64,000 nucleotides of DNA, taken from contig NC_085920.1 of assembly GCF_035222485.1 (NCBI RefSeq), forward strand, positions 5,642,001 through 5,706,000, given 5' to 3'. The stretch is from Podospora pseudoanserina (lineage: Eukaryota; Ascomycota; Sordariomycetes; Sordariales; Podosporaceae). The notes beneath the pieces are model-generated. The model did no database searches. It was not told where the DNA came from and saw nothing but the letters and a program-made list of their open reading frames with translations. The position numbers and the translations under genes are program-made. Positions 12,444 through 23,875 of this stretch are shown here, piece after piece (within the stretch, counting starts at the first letter, position 1; each line of letters begins with the position of its first letter).

Positions 12444-15400
12444 ATGGGTGTACAGGAGCAGGCAAAGGGGGTGGTAAAGCCAGGAGGTTGCCTTCCGGTT
12501 CCACATGACGACCTGTTACACTTCAGTCGCTGTCTCAAGTACGATGAGAGAGAGAAATACGTCCAAAATGCCCCCGAACACCTCCGCAGCCAGGTGGGGC
12601 ATTTGCTGTCCCGGGTTGAGCATGTCAGGTCCGAGATCGACGCCCGGCCCGATGGAGAGTTCTGGACTTCCAGGTTAGCCGACCACATATCCGACTTCAG
12701 ATCAAAGCCCCAGCCAAAGAAGACGGAGCGGTCGCCGCTAGCCGCTACTCTTTCCCGACTACACATCGCTAGCCGGACCAACCTCAGCCGAACAAGTCGT
12801 CTTGACGTTCCAGAAATCCGCCTTGGTGGCAAGACTTTATCGACACCCAATATCGCCGAGGTCCTTTCAGCCAACCCATCCCCAACATTTCAGGACATCA
12901 AGGACCACCCATACAAAGGCCTCCAGGCCGGTGCTGTCTACTACAAAGATGGTATTCCCTACACTCATCCCAAGCTGGAAGGCAGTTTCCCAAACCAAAC
13001 AACCCCGTTGGACGATTTACTCTCAAACAAGGGTGATAAGAGCTTGCTCAAAGAATCTTGTGAAGAAGGCATGTTGAGATGGTTTCACATTCCGTCCAAT
13101 AACATGGCCTGGGTAGAAGTAAGTTACCTTGCATAGAAAGAGATTCAGTGCACAGCTAACAACAATCAGGAAGCGATAGCCCGCCATTACAATGAAGAAC
13201 GCCCACCAAGAGAGGACCTGTTTGGGAAGCCAAAGGTCAAGTCCAAGACACATGAGATTCTTCGACGGGTCGGATGGCGAGGTCACTCTCGGGAGGGCGT
13301 TGATCCTAACAGCCCACCCCACACCCGCCAACTGAACCCCGGTTGTGAGGTGATCAAAAGCGGTCACGAAAACAACCCTAACGCCATGTGCCTCTTTGTA
13401 TGTCGATGCAATTCATGTCATACAAATAGTACTTCAACTGACATATCACACAGGCCCCGTACCTCCACTGGGAGACAGCATTGGGATTGGAAAGACAAAA
13501 CAAGTCCATCGAGAGAACCACCAGATCTGCAATTTTACAACATGCGTCAGGCATGCAAGTCCAGGATCGGGTTGAAGATACCTTTCACCAAGAGCTTCAG
13601 GTCCACCAAGTCAACAATACTTCCCTCTCTTCCCTTGCCCGCGAGGCCATCGTCTCATCCACGAACCACTTTCGTTCCATGACGATGCGGGCTACTACTA
13701 GACGAGGTGTTGTTGGAAGGATCTTGTTTTGTGCCGCCAGAATCGCAAAGCTGATGGTGTCTTATGAGGATGATGAACTCGTCAGCAAGTATCTTTATGC
13801 TAATCCCCCGTTGCATCCCCGACGGACATTGCATCAGTCTCTAAATGAGTATTCCACCTTTCTGAGGGATACTGAACGCTTGGACAAGGATCAGATTGTG
13901 TACAGAGCAACAGCTGGGCTCAAAGACCCGACTCGCCAGCAGTGCAGCAAGTTTTGCCAGTGCTCTGACTGTACGAGTGCACGGGCAACTGTGCCTCGGT
14001 TTTTGATGGTGGACCAGCTGTGGGTATTTGTCTTGGATGAAAGTGAGTATCTCGAGAAGCTTGCATGGTGACCTTGCTAACCCATGATAGATACTGTCAT
14101 CACAAGCTTTCCACAACGCTGGGGATCTTACTTCACAAGCGATCCGTCAGGAATCCACTCTCGAGTAGGAAAGCAACTTGAAAGAGAGCGAGATGGGGTC
14201 AGCAGTTCATATGATCTGGTTCTCAAGATATTCAACGTCTGCAGCAGGGTGTTTTACGAGAATATCAAGTTTGCGGACAGACAGCCCATGCTCAATTACA
14301 TCTTTTCCGATTCGATCAACTTTGTGGTAAGATTTTCCAGTTACTCTGAAACGAGACGCAAGCTTACACCTGGCTCAGACCACAAGAGAATTAGCCGCCC
14401 GTCAAGAGCTCTCCCAGCTTGCTCAGACGATCCTAGCAGCTTACCGTTCCCCTGACAAGACTCAAATCGCCGAAGCCCACAAGGCAGTCATGAACATCAA
14501 CCCCGAGGCCGGCCTCCTCCGGCAAGTAGACAACATTCTCAGCGACCTGAGCATCATCCGCCAGATCAAGATCGTCCAGCAAGAAGTCCTCAAGCAGTAC
14601 CACGTCAACGTTGCCCGGGTCCTAGTTCCCAACTATGCCATCCGTGCCGGCTTCGAGCCGCATACACCCGGTCTCAAGGAGGTAAAGCGCATGCAAGAAA
14701 GCCTCCGTGACGACCAAGATGTCTCGGAAGAGACCAAGTCAGCGGCAAGCTGGACGCTCTCCTGTGCCGATGACTCGGAGATGTTCCTCGCGGATCAATA
14801 CAGGCAGATTGACCGTTTGTACAGAGCAGCGGAACACTGCCAAAGGAGACTGGAGGAGCTGCTAGAGACGAAAAACAAGTACGCCGGCATTGTCGGGGCG
14901 TGGGAAGCGGTAGCCAACAGCATCGAGCAAAGCAACCAGGGCAAGTCTATCATGCTGTTCTCAGTACTGAGTATTATTTTCGTAAGTTCTTACCGTCACC
15001 CTTACCTCCATTATCATACCGGCTGACAATGCACCTAGCTCCCCCTCTCTTTCATCACCAGCATCTTCGGCATGAATATCCAAGACTACCGCATCGGTCT
15101 CGGCACCCTCGCACAGGAACTCTACTATGTTTGTAAGTGATTCCCTCCCTCTCTTCTTATCCCATCATCCCTAACATCCAAACTAGTCGGGGTCTCAATA
15201 ATCGTAATCTTCATCTCCCTCCTCCTCGCCTTTGACAAGTTCTCCCTCGCACTCCTCCTCTACTGCATCAAGGTTCCCACCAAGTGGGTCATGACTCGGA
15301 TTGCGCTCCTTCAACCGGCCTCGTTTGGCACCAGGACGAGAAATTACCGCAAGCTCAACGAGAAGCGGGTGAGGAAGATCCAGCAGATGGAAGAGGAGAT

Positions 15401-15530
15401 CCAGCGGGCGAGGCTGGTGAGGGATACCAAGGAGTTTTGGCGGACGATCGAGGCGGAGCAGGCGAGGAGGCGGGCTGGGTTGGGGCCACAGGGGGGAAAG
15501 AGGGTGGATAGTGACAAGTTTGTTGTTTAA
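12444..15530 (+). CDS. CorA-like Mg2+ transporter-family protein with large N-terminal domain
   Basis: Probable membrane metal-ion transporter or a fungal CorA-fold relative. Seven exons (12444-13118, 13170-13397, 13454-14042, 14091-14326, 14379-14981, 15039-15132, 15187-15530) close in frame to 922 aa. The ATG at 12444 is the first in this frame. The C-terminus has two helices in CorA layout: residues around SIMLFSVLSIIFLPLSFITS, then the hallmark GMN (IFGMN), then YVFGVSIIVIFISLLLAF. Before TM1 is a long helical stalk (IEQSNQGKS preceded by RRLEELLETKNKYAG). About 700 residues precede the stalk; they are soluble, with no family I recognise, and contain a Cys cluster (CSKFCQCSDC). The tail is basic and coiled-coil-like. 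Transport activity is inferred from GMN only. Confidence 0.9.
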
Positions 15531-15576
15531 GTGTGGAAAAAAGCTGTATCATGGTGTATACGTGATGTTTTAACAC

Positions 15577-15624
15577 CGGAATCTGGACATAATTCGCCAC
15601 GTGACTTCTCGCCGCTTTATCTGA
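15577..15624 (+). repeat. Left copy of a short inverted repeat
   Basis: Begins CGGAATCTGGACAT and, after a variable spacer, has CTCGCCGCTTTATCTGA. The same two blocks occur inverted at 25667-25602. Upstream bases also agree up to two C/T differences of the kind RIP makes. Confidence 0.6.
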
Positions 15625-15639
15625 CTTGAATTAGGCGGA

Positions 15640-15800
15640 GCTCAGGACCGGCTCATCTTCGGCTCCAGCCCGCTCACCTCGCTCAGGGATTGCTCAAGGT
15701 CTGCTCACTTCGCTCAGGGACTGCTCAGGGTCTGCTTACCTCGCTCAGGGACTGCTTAGATTAAGGTTTGCTCACCGTGCTCAGGACTGCTCTAGATTGC
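15640..15800 (+). repeat. GCTCA-rich minisatellite
   Basis: Degenerate tandem copies of a roughly 31 bp unit built from GCTCACTTCGCTCAGGGA and CTGCTCAGGGTCT. It decays towards 15800. A related array with the same plus-strand orientation lies at 25483-25608. Confidence 0.7.
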
Positions 15801-16833
15801 TTATAGTCTGCTCGCCCTACTAATGGTTCCCTCATTTACTACTGATGGTACTCTTACAAGCCTATTCTATAACGCTAGTCTAGGGATCTTTTAAAAGTGT
15901 TCTCTCGCAAGAAATTCGTGCTCTAGCAGCTTGATTTCGCATCTCGAATATCAAACCTATCACATTTACCAACCCAACCCGATGTCTCTAACAGCATACA
16001 GAATGTATAGTCAAGATACGTTACGTCTAGTCTATTCTAAAACTACCGCAAGTAATTTTCTCTATAGGCTGCAGCCTTAGGCGCGTAACATTACAAGTCG
16101 GAGATCTTTGCCTTTCCAAGATACTAGAGCAGTTCTCGGAAGTAGAAACACGCATATACCTAGAGCCGTGTTTAGAAGTCACTCAACTCTGCAGATATTA
16201 AGAATTATAACAAGGAGCCAGAAACGGCTTCTAGTTATAGTATACAGACCCTGTCTATTGGTTTGGGGTGCGGCCACAGGCGTGAGGGTATGAGTAAGGA
16301 AGTGGGGATCTCTGGGGGTTCAGCGGTCATGTATATAAGCGGTCTGCTTCTGACATTCTATTTTAGACAGGACATCGACTTTTATTTTCTTCATATTTTG
16401 TGCCGTGCACGCGTGTAGGCAATTCCGGCTCTCTCATCAGGCCAATCCGGTGCTTATTATGTGGCCTGCGAGCCCATAGTGTCTTTTCTTTGTCCTGCGT
16501 GAAGTGCGGCCTGCGAGCGAGCCACTGTCACGCAGGTGTGGTCATTCAGGGACCTGTTGATGGTATATTTGTGGTGTTGTGGTTGTTTTTGTATGTTTTC
16601 TCACCATTTCACTATAGTTCTATACTTAATTATTATTTTTATCCTTATACTAGAGTTATAATACGATACTTCCCATCCTAAATTAACGTCCTAACAGCCT
16701 AATTTATTTCTTCTAATAATCTTTTTCTTTACTATACCTTTTATTATATCTAACCGTAGCCAAAAATCCAGTCATCGCCAATTAAACTGAATACAGTATC
16801 AATTTCCACACTAACTAACTACCAAATTAGCCA
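15801..16833. other. AT-rich non-coding tract
   Basis: No open gene. 16600-16830 is strongly AT-rich with many TA steps, as expected after RIP of a repeat. 16400-16545 is less AT-rich and contains a direct repeat of GGCCTGCGAGC about 50 bp apart. Confidence 0.6.
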
Positions 16834-17927
16834 TTACACGTCATCTTCTATCGCTTGCCGGGCCTTGGCACTGGGCTTCGCCACCCGACCTGTACGTGTT
16901 CTAGTAAGTGCCGTTGAACTGGGCTCAGTTGAACTGGGCGCAGGTGTACTGGCCGGCGTACTGCTTGCAGCTGCTGGTTCCCGCTGTGTGGCCCTGGGTA
17001 CCCGTTGCCTGGCACCACCTCTGGCACCACCTCTGTTGCCCCTGGAGCCCCTGGATTTCTGGTTCGCCCTGGCAACGGCTTGTTCAACAGTGCCCAAACC
17101 GTTCACTGTGGCTGGCCGAGATACAGTTGTATTTGCAACATCTGCTGCATCATCGCCTTCCAGATCTGCAGCTTCCCACTGGGACGCTGTTCGCCTTAAA
17201 CTTTGCCGCAGACCTGTCGTACTGGGAAGTTGAGGGTTGGTTCTTTGTATGCATGGGGGTGAAGGGGTAGGTGTTGGTTGGACCTGAAGGCCCAGTGGCA
17301 CTGTTGACCTGGGTGCGGTGGCATCAGGGGCAAAGGCATCAGAACCCCTGGGTCTGCCCCTGAGCACCATCACACGGTCAAAATCCTGGTACTGCAAATA
17401 CCGGTCCTCGTCAACTAACGACCTTTCCAACCACCAAAAGGATGGAAATCCTTGAGCTCAAGGACCTGGTTGTTCTTCTGTACTTGGTGAATCAAGTGAA
17501 GACAGGGAAGTCCCTTATTGGCAGTGAATCTACCTGTACAAGCAGGGATCTCGTCGGGTTCGGGATTGCGGGCAGACACCTTGTACTTCTGAAGCTGGCA
17601 ACAGTGTTGTACTACACTGTCAAGTGGTTTCCAGGCTATTCTTGTAGGGGTTTCGCCCAGAAGCTTCATACCCATGAAATCCCCCCGCAAGTGGTCCTTT
17701 TCAAAGCGCCTGGCTTCATTCACATTCTTCTCCATGACGGCTACCATATCAAAAGTACGGTCAAAAACATCCTTGACCATGCTCTTCCCAGTGACAACGA
17801 AGCTCTTGAGCATGCGGTTCGAGGACTCCACGGGGGAGGTTGTTCGTTGACCGAGGGTGAGGTGTTGAGATGTGTAAGCAGTGGCCCATTGCCGGATGAC
17901 TGGGAAGTAGGTGGATTTCTGGTGGTT
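16834..17927 (-). mobile_element. Truncated MULE (Mutator-like) transposase, C-terminal part
   Basis: Remnant of a DNA transposon transposase. The minus-strand frame reads STYFPVIRQWATAYTSQHL, then TSPVESSNRMLKSFVVTGKS, which is the typical end of the MULE catalytic domain. It is followed by a SWIM-type zinc finger (PACTGRFTANKGLPCLHLIH) and a long Gly/Arg/Pro-rich tail ending AKARQAIEDDV. The N-terminal DDE region is absent: likeness stops near 17927, next to an in-frame stop. Near 17420 the frame shifts at a T run (FHPF|WWLERSLVDEDRYLQY needs one more T), so this copy cannot make one continuous protein. Terminal repeats belonging to it were not found for certain; the inverted repeat pair at 15.58/25.66 kb is one candidate. 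Confidence 0.75.
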
Positions 17928-18622
17928 TCACGGCGTGGAAGATGAAGAAGAAAAGGTCGTTGCAAAGTGGTGGTTTGGTTTGAAAGCAAAGGTTTGGTTG
18001 CAGGTGGGTTTGACTGCGAAAAAGGTGTATTGCAGTGTATTGCACGTAAAAGAAAAAGAATTGGCCAGGGTTAGGGGTTTGTACGGGAAGAAAAGTGGGC
18101 GGGGGGTCCGGGAAGTGAAACTGGGGGGTCCGAAAAGTATTGCTCTTTCGCTTTGCAACCTTGCCTTGGCGAGCAATAGTGTCAAGCAGCAACTCCACAG
18201 TAGTTAGCAAAGGGCGAGCATTACTACAATCCCGGACTCTTTTGCTTGTATTACAAATACGTCTGAGCTCCCAATTGATGTGCGGGCATCGTATCCTGCA
18301 TCTCTAGTGTATATAGAAGTTCCTCTACAGCCCTTAACGGCCCCCAATAGCGAAGACTAGATGAAGCTTTAGTTCCGAAGGTCATTGTTTGTTAGCCCAA
18401 AGATGACCTCATGTCATAGCAGCAGGCTTTCCGATATGTGACGTTTGCTTGCCGTCGGGGAATGATAAGCAGAAGTTAATGCCTTTGCTGTTGAGCGTGG
18501 GCTTTCAACTGCGCGATTCGAACAAGATGCGATCATACTATTCAACGAGTGTATTGTTTGTATCTGAATCTCTCTAGTGACCACGTCCTGCTACCCAGTT
18601 TGAATCACCCAGATTGAGAGCT
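17928..18622. other. Non-coding stretch beside the MULE remnant
   Basis: Pyrimidine-rich on minus up to about 18200, then ordinary sequence without frames of interest. The first part may be a foreign segment joined to the broken 5' end of the transposase. Confidence 0.4.
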
Positions 18623-19621
18623 CTACTCCTTATACGGAGGCTCATCCCTCCTTATCTGGGGAATCCGATAGGTAAGGAATTTAGGAAGGGCCTTCATTGG
18701 TACCTCGCCGCAGCCTACTTTTCCATCCCCCCAGAAAAAGGTGTTTAAGAGCGTGCCGAGAATAACGGCATCCTGGACGAGACCGATATTCTTCTCCAAC
18801 ATCTCACGAGTCTTCTGGGACATCCCACCAAAAAGCTCCTTCCAAAAGGCTCGCTCAGCAACCTCGAACTCGTCCGGCATCCAAAACTCGCCCCCCGTAT
18901 ATTCGCCAGCCAGGGTGTGAATGCGGCCAAGACCCACAGCAAAGGGTTTCGGCGTCGACAACTCCCAGTCGATCAGGCCGGTAACTTCACAAGTTTCGTC
19001 GATCAGGATGTTGACGTCGTTGAGGTCGTAGTGCGAGACCCAAAGCGGCAGCTTGCTAATCTCGTTCAGCTTGCCAAGAAATCCTTGTAGCAAGGGCCGG
19101 TATGCTGCGACTTCATCCAATGGGCTGGCCAGTATGGCCTCAAGATGCGGCCGGATTTTGGTTGACACAGCCTCGCCACTGCTGTCGGCAAGCCAGCCCT
19201 TGGAGAGCACACGCCCGAGCGACCTGTTGACGGCAATACGGCCTTCAGCGCCCTTGCCGGCGACGCCGTGGATCCATATCTTTCCCGGCAGACGCTCGAG
19301 GGAGTAAACCCAGACGCCCTCGTTCTCCAGCTCTTCGTCTTTGAGAGCCACAGCATCGGGGACGACTTGGCCCAGGGAGCCTTTGGCTACCCTGAAGGCG
19401 TCGAGATCCAGTTTCTCGGTTCGGAATTGGATGACCACTTCGCGTTTGTCAGTCAGCGTTACAAAGAAGGTCCGGCTGAACATCCCCTGCATTGGCGGCC
19501 TGTCGACGCGCGTGGAGGCGCTTCCAAAATGCTCTGACACTAGATTCTTGATACGCTTGACTTGTTTCGTTGGCGTGTTGAGCAACTTGGGGAGGTCATT
19601 GTCGGAGGTAATGGGAGGCAT
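18623..19621 (-). CDS. APH-family phosphotransferase (aminoglycoside/choline kinase fold)
   Basis: Single-exon 332 aa protein with a small-molecule kinase fold. The catalytic loop is SHYDLNDVNILID (HxDxxxxN type, about residues 196-208). The metal-binding motif is TGLIDWELS, giving D about 218. The N-lobe contains a short TFFVTLTDKREVVIQF strand pair with the nucleotide-binding Lys/Arg region less clear. Fungal members of this family are numerous and mostly of unknown substrate. The frame is intact and codon use is GC-rich, unlike the AT-rich, broken sequence on both sides. So it is either a host gene inside the island or recent cargo. Confidence 0.88.
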   Translation of the reverse strand: MPPITSDNDLPKLLNTPTKQVKRIKNLVSEHFGSASTRVDRPPMQGMFSRTFFVTLTDKREVVIQFRTEKLDLDAFRVAKGSLGQVVPDAVALKDEELENEGVWVYSLERLPGKIWIHGVAGKGAEGRIAVNRSLGRVLSKGWLADSSGEAVSTKIRPHLEAILASPLDEVAAYRPLLQGFLGKLNEISKLPLWVSHYDLNDVNILIDETCEVTGLIDWELSTPKPFAVGLGRIHTLAGEYTGGEFWMPDEFEVAERAFWKELFGGMSQKTREMLEKNIGLVQDAVILGTLLNTFFWGDGKVGCGEVPMKALPKFLTYRIPQIRRDEPPYKE

Positions 19622-20657
19622 GATGTAAAATAGAGTGTTTGGCGTGCAAAGCGTAGCTGTAGTTGGGCAGGTTGAAGTTGCGGTTGACCGAATGTCGAGA
19701 TTTTAGGAGCGGTCTTTGCTTCCCCCAGTTGTTTGCAGGTAACCCCCCAAACGCGGTGCCAGATCGGGGGAGAGAGCCAGAAATGCCGTAAGAGCAAACC
19801 TGACAATCGGACCAATCCGCACCCAGTAGCGGTCGCGTCGCGCCAACAGGCCGTTGCACAACTTCCCTTTCGATAAGTTAATCTGCGTGTTGGTTTCAGA
19901 CATCAATACATGGGCTGCATCAGACCCGGTGCAACTGCTATCAAGCGGATGTTCGTACTGTTCGAAGGCTGGAAATTCGAGCGTGATTATCGTTCGTCAC
20001 ACTGTCAGTGACCATGAAGGCGCATAGTATTGAGGGGTAACTGCACGTCGTAGGCCAATGGATCAAAATAAGGCAGCCAACAATGTCAGGGTAGTTATTA
20101 GAAGAAAATTCTTGGTCTGGCAGGAAGTAGACTTGTAACGGAAGACTCTTGCCTATCTGCACACAAGCCAGCCCTAGGTAGATATATATATATATACAGA
20201 GTAATCTCAAAATATAGTATATCGGTATCTTCTTAATCCAGAGAGATATAGATCATGGCGTTTGCCTCAGATTGTAGATAGCTTCTTTCTCTTCATGGAC
20301 TTCTCGAGGCCATTGAAGATTATTGTGAATATTCTCAGTTACGCCCTCCGGGCCAGTGCTTGGTTCTAGCCTCTACTGTGTGAAGCTCGTTGAGCCTGCC
20401 CCACAACAGACCCTTGTTACACATGAAGACAAGTTGCAGCGATACGTAGATACCTGGTAATGAAGAACCGCACTGATAAAGCCTCCCGAGACTGAGAATC
20501 CTGGGTTCTCGACAAATCAGCTGCAAGAACGGCCAACAAGATCTACTGGTATCAATATCCTCGTTTAATTGTCGAATTAAAATACGTCAAAAAGCAAGTC
20601 GTAATGACTTGCCACGCTGGAAACGCTGGTTGTAACCTCATACGTCGACTTTACACA
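19622..20657. other. Intergenic, part of the island
   Basis: Promoter side of the kinase gene, then AT-richer sequence with a (TA)n run at 20182-20196. No gene seen. Confidence 0.5.
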
Positions 20658-20727
20658 GTAATATTTGCACAGTAGCACCTGTACAGCAATATCTGCACAG
20701 CAGCATCTGCACAACAACATCTGCCCA
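20658..20727 (+). repeat. 14 bp tandem repeat, five units
   Basis: Five head-to-tail copies close to GCAGCATCTGCACA, with one to four changes each. It lies about 440 bp upstream of the interrupted gene at 21165. Confidence 0.85.
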
Positions 20728-21164
20728 AGCACCAACACTCAGAGGCTTATGGCGCATGGGAGACCGTCGGTGATGATCATGATCATGATCATTGAAAGCC
20801 AAAGTACCAACAATCACAGATACAGCCTGTATAGCCTGGCCGCCCTGTGGAGGACCGTTCAGTGGCACTTTGGACTGCCTTGCGCCCTTAGCGAGGCATA
20901 GAGTACTCAGGGCTTCCTTGTCCAACAGGACACTTTAGTATAAAGACCTCTGGCTCATCCACCTTGCCCCGACTCTCTCCTTTCAGAACCGTTACTGACT
21001 ATCTTGCCTGATCAACGACAACTTTCTAACTCACTACAACTCCAGTTTGTACTGGAATTGCCTATTGCCCTTAATACTTACATCTGTTTCCCATTTTTCT
21101 GAGCTAAAAGCCAGCTTCGCCCTCTTCAAATCAAGTCCCGATCTTTGCAACCCAATCATTCATC
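20728..21164. other. Upstream region of the interrupted gene
   Basis: Contains a short GATCAT run near 20775-20792 and a TATA-like word (GTATAAAG) near 20938, followed by a CT-rich leader, as in fungal core promoters. No frame of its own. Confidence 0.4.
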
Positions 21165-22031
21165 ATGTCTTCGCCTGTCGCGCCCCTGAACAATGCTCGC
21201 CTCCGGGAGACGCCCTTCCCTTCGGCCGCATACAACAAGCTTCCTCACATCAACGATATGCATGACGCCGCGGCCAACAACGCCAGAGCGCATGCTGTTC
21301 TTCTCGGCATTATTGCCGCTCATGGAGTTGCTAAGACTTTCTCCGTCCATCTCATCCACAAGCACTTCGATCTCCCCGATGGACGCATAATGGTCTACGA
21401 AACCGTCAAGGGCACCACCACGCACTAGGATTTTGTCCTGAGCAGCCCCCGACTCCTAAAGAACTGCTCTAACGCTGGTGGTCTGTACTTCAAGGCAACC
21501 ACTGGCGGAGACATGGTTGCCTACGAATTCACCACTGATCCAGGCGCTGACCTGGCCGCCCATGAGGACTTTGTCGCCGCGTTTTCCAAAACCGCCATTG
21601 AGATGGGGGTCCAGGATGTCTTTGCACTCACCGCCTTGTCCATTTGCTCGCCAAACACGGTTTTGACCGAGTTTGAGTTGGCCCAGGCCCTCTTTACAAT
21701 CTTAGTTTCAGACGCAAGCTGGCTCCCTGCTGGGGACGTCTTCGAGTCAACTACCACGGACTGGGTCGCAGACCAAGAGTACGCGCAGTACGCTGACGGC
21801 TCAGTCCCGGGTATCATCCAGCTCAAGTGCACCACGACACGCAGCAACACACACTACAACGTCACTTGCAGCACGACTCGCAATGGTAGTCACCTGGGAC
21901 ATGCTCCGAGCCCGTTTCCGGAGGCCCCGGCGGACTCTGTGCTCACCATTAACGGTACGCCTGGGGAGGAGGGAACTAAATCGCATGCCATCATCTCTCA
22001 CACCCTGAAGATGGTTGACTTCGTGTACTAG
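21165..22031 (+). pseudogene. Unknown gene with one in-frame TAG
   Basis: No family recognised. The frame from ATG 21165 runs for 289 codons to TAG at 22029-22031 with a single TAG at 21426-21428 (after VKGTTTH, before DFVLSSPRLL). Codon use and amino-acid texture are the same on both sides, so it was one protein of about 288 residues. The N-terminal part has NKLPHINDMHDAAANNARAH and LIHKHFDLPDGRIMVYE. The C-terminal part has TILVSDASWLPAGDV and a Thr/Ser-rich stretch with NxT sites. No signal peptide or membrane helix. The gene may be dead, a strain-specific null, or read through. A TATA-like word and CT-rich leader upstream look intact. Confidence 0.65.
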
Positions 22032-22344
22032 TCCATCTTCTGACGTATTGATCACTCGAGGTCAAGATGTTGTTCTTGAAATCCAGTTTCGTCTGGATTT
22101 CTGTTCAACTCCATTTGACAATCTAACTGGCATCGGGTTTCAGACATTAGCTACCGCTATCCTTGGAAGTCTACCACAAGGATGTTTCCTTAGCCTTTCT
22201 TAAGTAGTTTAGCTGAATATTTCATTATAAACTAGTATAAAGATACCGGTACTGTGACGCGACGCAACTGCTGTCCACTAGTATATAACTACAAGCTGGA
22301 TTGTAAGAGTTCGATCTTACACTTCTGACACCCTTTTGAGTAGT

Positions 22345-23875
22345 TTGCGCAGTGGTATTGTGGGTCATTGTGTCATTTCTTACTCTCTTCCGCTCTGAGC
22401 AATCCTGTCCCAAGCTGGGTGTTTTCCACCGCAGGCGGGGCACCTGCAGGGTATGCGGCTGGTGTGAATAGGGCACTGTGCCTCACCCTCCTTGCCTCCC
22501 ACTCCATGTGCATTTGTGCCACACCTCGGACATAAGAGGGTCTTTTCTGCAACGGTAGCTGATGTGGCCCCATTTCCAACACCTGTAGCACTGGGTGGGA
22601 CGCAGTGGGCCCAGTATGGCTCGCAGTTGAATATCTGAGCCCCGAATACCACTCCCGAATCGCAAGCCTGCTTGGCTTCTGTTTGGTTGGTGAGGATGAC
22701 GAAGATTGATACCCATTGTAGAGTTTGGTCTTTCGGGTATTGAAATTTGACCCTTTCGATCGACTTGAGTCCTAGTTCCTGGCCGAATTCCAATTCTGTG
22801 GTTCCTTGGATATTTGATTTATAGACTCCTTTGACCAATATGGCAAAGGTTCTTCGAGCTTCTTTCGCCTGTTCTCCGAATGCTTGTTGTATCCATCCTT
22901 TATTCGAAGAGTGCCAGTCTCTGGTGGCTGGATCTGCAAACATGATTACCGTATCACCGCTGGGCAGCTTTCGGGCAGCTACTGCTCCCTTCCCACTGGA
23001 GGCTTGGTTGATGGCTTGTACGGCTTCGAGGGCATTGCGCTTGGCCAGGTCGGATGGTATGTCGTTTCCTTTGATCAGAATCTCCCGGCTTAGTCTGGCA
23101 GGAATTACTTTGGCTGGTTGGTTCGGTGCTGGGGTAGTTACTCCCTTTGCAATATCGGCCCAGGTGCGAGTAGGTTGAGTAAGTCTCGTTGGTTGGGTTT
23201 CGCGGAGTGCTGCTCTTACTTCCTTGGCGACTATTTTTCGGAGGTTGAGCAAGGAGGGAGTTTGGTCGATTCCGGTAGAGGTTGCTGCTGCTGTAGTAGC
23301 CTGTCGGTAGGCATCCTGAATCTCTTTGGCTAAGCTTTGAGCTTTGTCCTTGTTCTCCGTCGGTATAAGGGTGAGGAGGTTGTTAATTAGGGTATTGAAG
23401 GTCTGGTTGGTTGGGTAGTTTCTGGAGCTGTGGTTGGTCTGAGCTTGTTGGGTGACTGGGGGAGTTTCTTCGGTTCTGTCCGCTACGTTGGCTTGCTCTC
23501 TGGGAAAGCTGGCTGATAAAAACATCGGGCATTTCGATATCAGGCCTGTGGGCTTCCATTGAGGCAGTTGAGAGTAGTTGGTAAGGATGTATGTGGCTGG
23601 TAAAGCTAGGGGGTGGCTGAGAGTGTTTGGTGGTGCGTGCTGCCTGGGTTCGCTTATCGATAAGGTCAGCAGCACGGACCTGTTGTCGACGCGGAGGAGG
23701 AGCGGTTGGCGACGCGGTGTTGAGCTTGAATTCTGAACCTTTTTTGCAGCCCCGCGACGGCCGCCGCGGGGCTAGAGTTGGTATCTTTCGATGGAACTTT
23801 TCGGGAGGATTTGATTAATGTAGGTTGCAGCTGTTTTTCCGGCCCCGCTGGCGAGCACTTCCAGTACAACAGTAT
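22345..23875 (-). mobile_element. Tad-type LINE fragment (ORF1 region)
   Basis: Minus-strand relic of a Tad1-like non-LTR retrotransposon, covering the ORF1 (nucleic-acid-binding) protein. Good stretches include FNTLINNLLTLIPTENKDKA, SLLNLRKIVAKEVRAAL, RTWADIAKGV and the zinc-knuckle series CYRCWKWGHISYRC, then CPRCGTNAHG and CRCPACGGKHPAWDR. The frame must change at least three times to follow the whole protein (near the N-terminus and on both sides of the first knuckle). After ORF1 only a few codons follow before likeness stops near 22345, so endonuclease and reverse transcriptase are missing. Loss of the 3' end is unusual for a LINE and points to later deletion or rearrangement. Confidence 0.75.

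Noticed and set aside
16834-17831. An active MULE transposase gene
   Set aside because: Catalytic N-terminal part missing and frame changed within the C-terminal part.
17761-18210. 150-codon minus-strand frame that overlaps the MULE end
   Set aside because: Phe/Pro/His-rich translation of a pyrimidine-rich strand, out of frame with the transposase.
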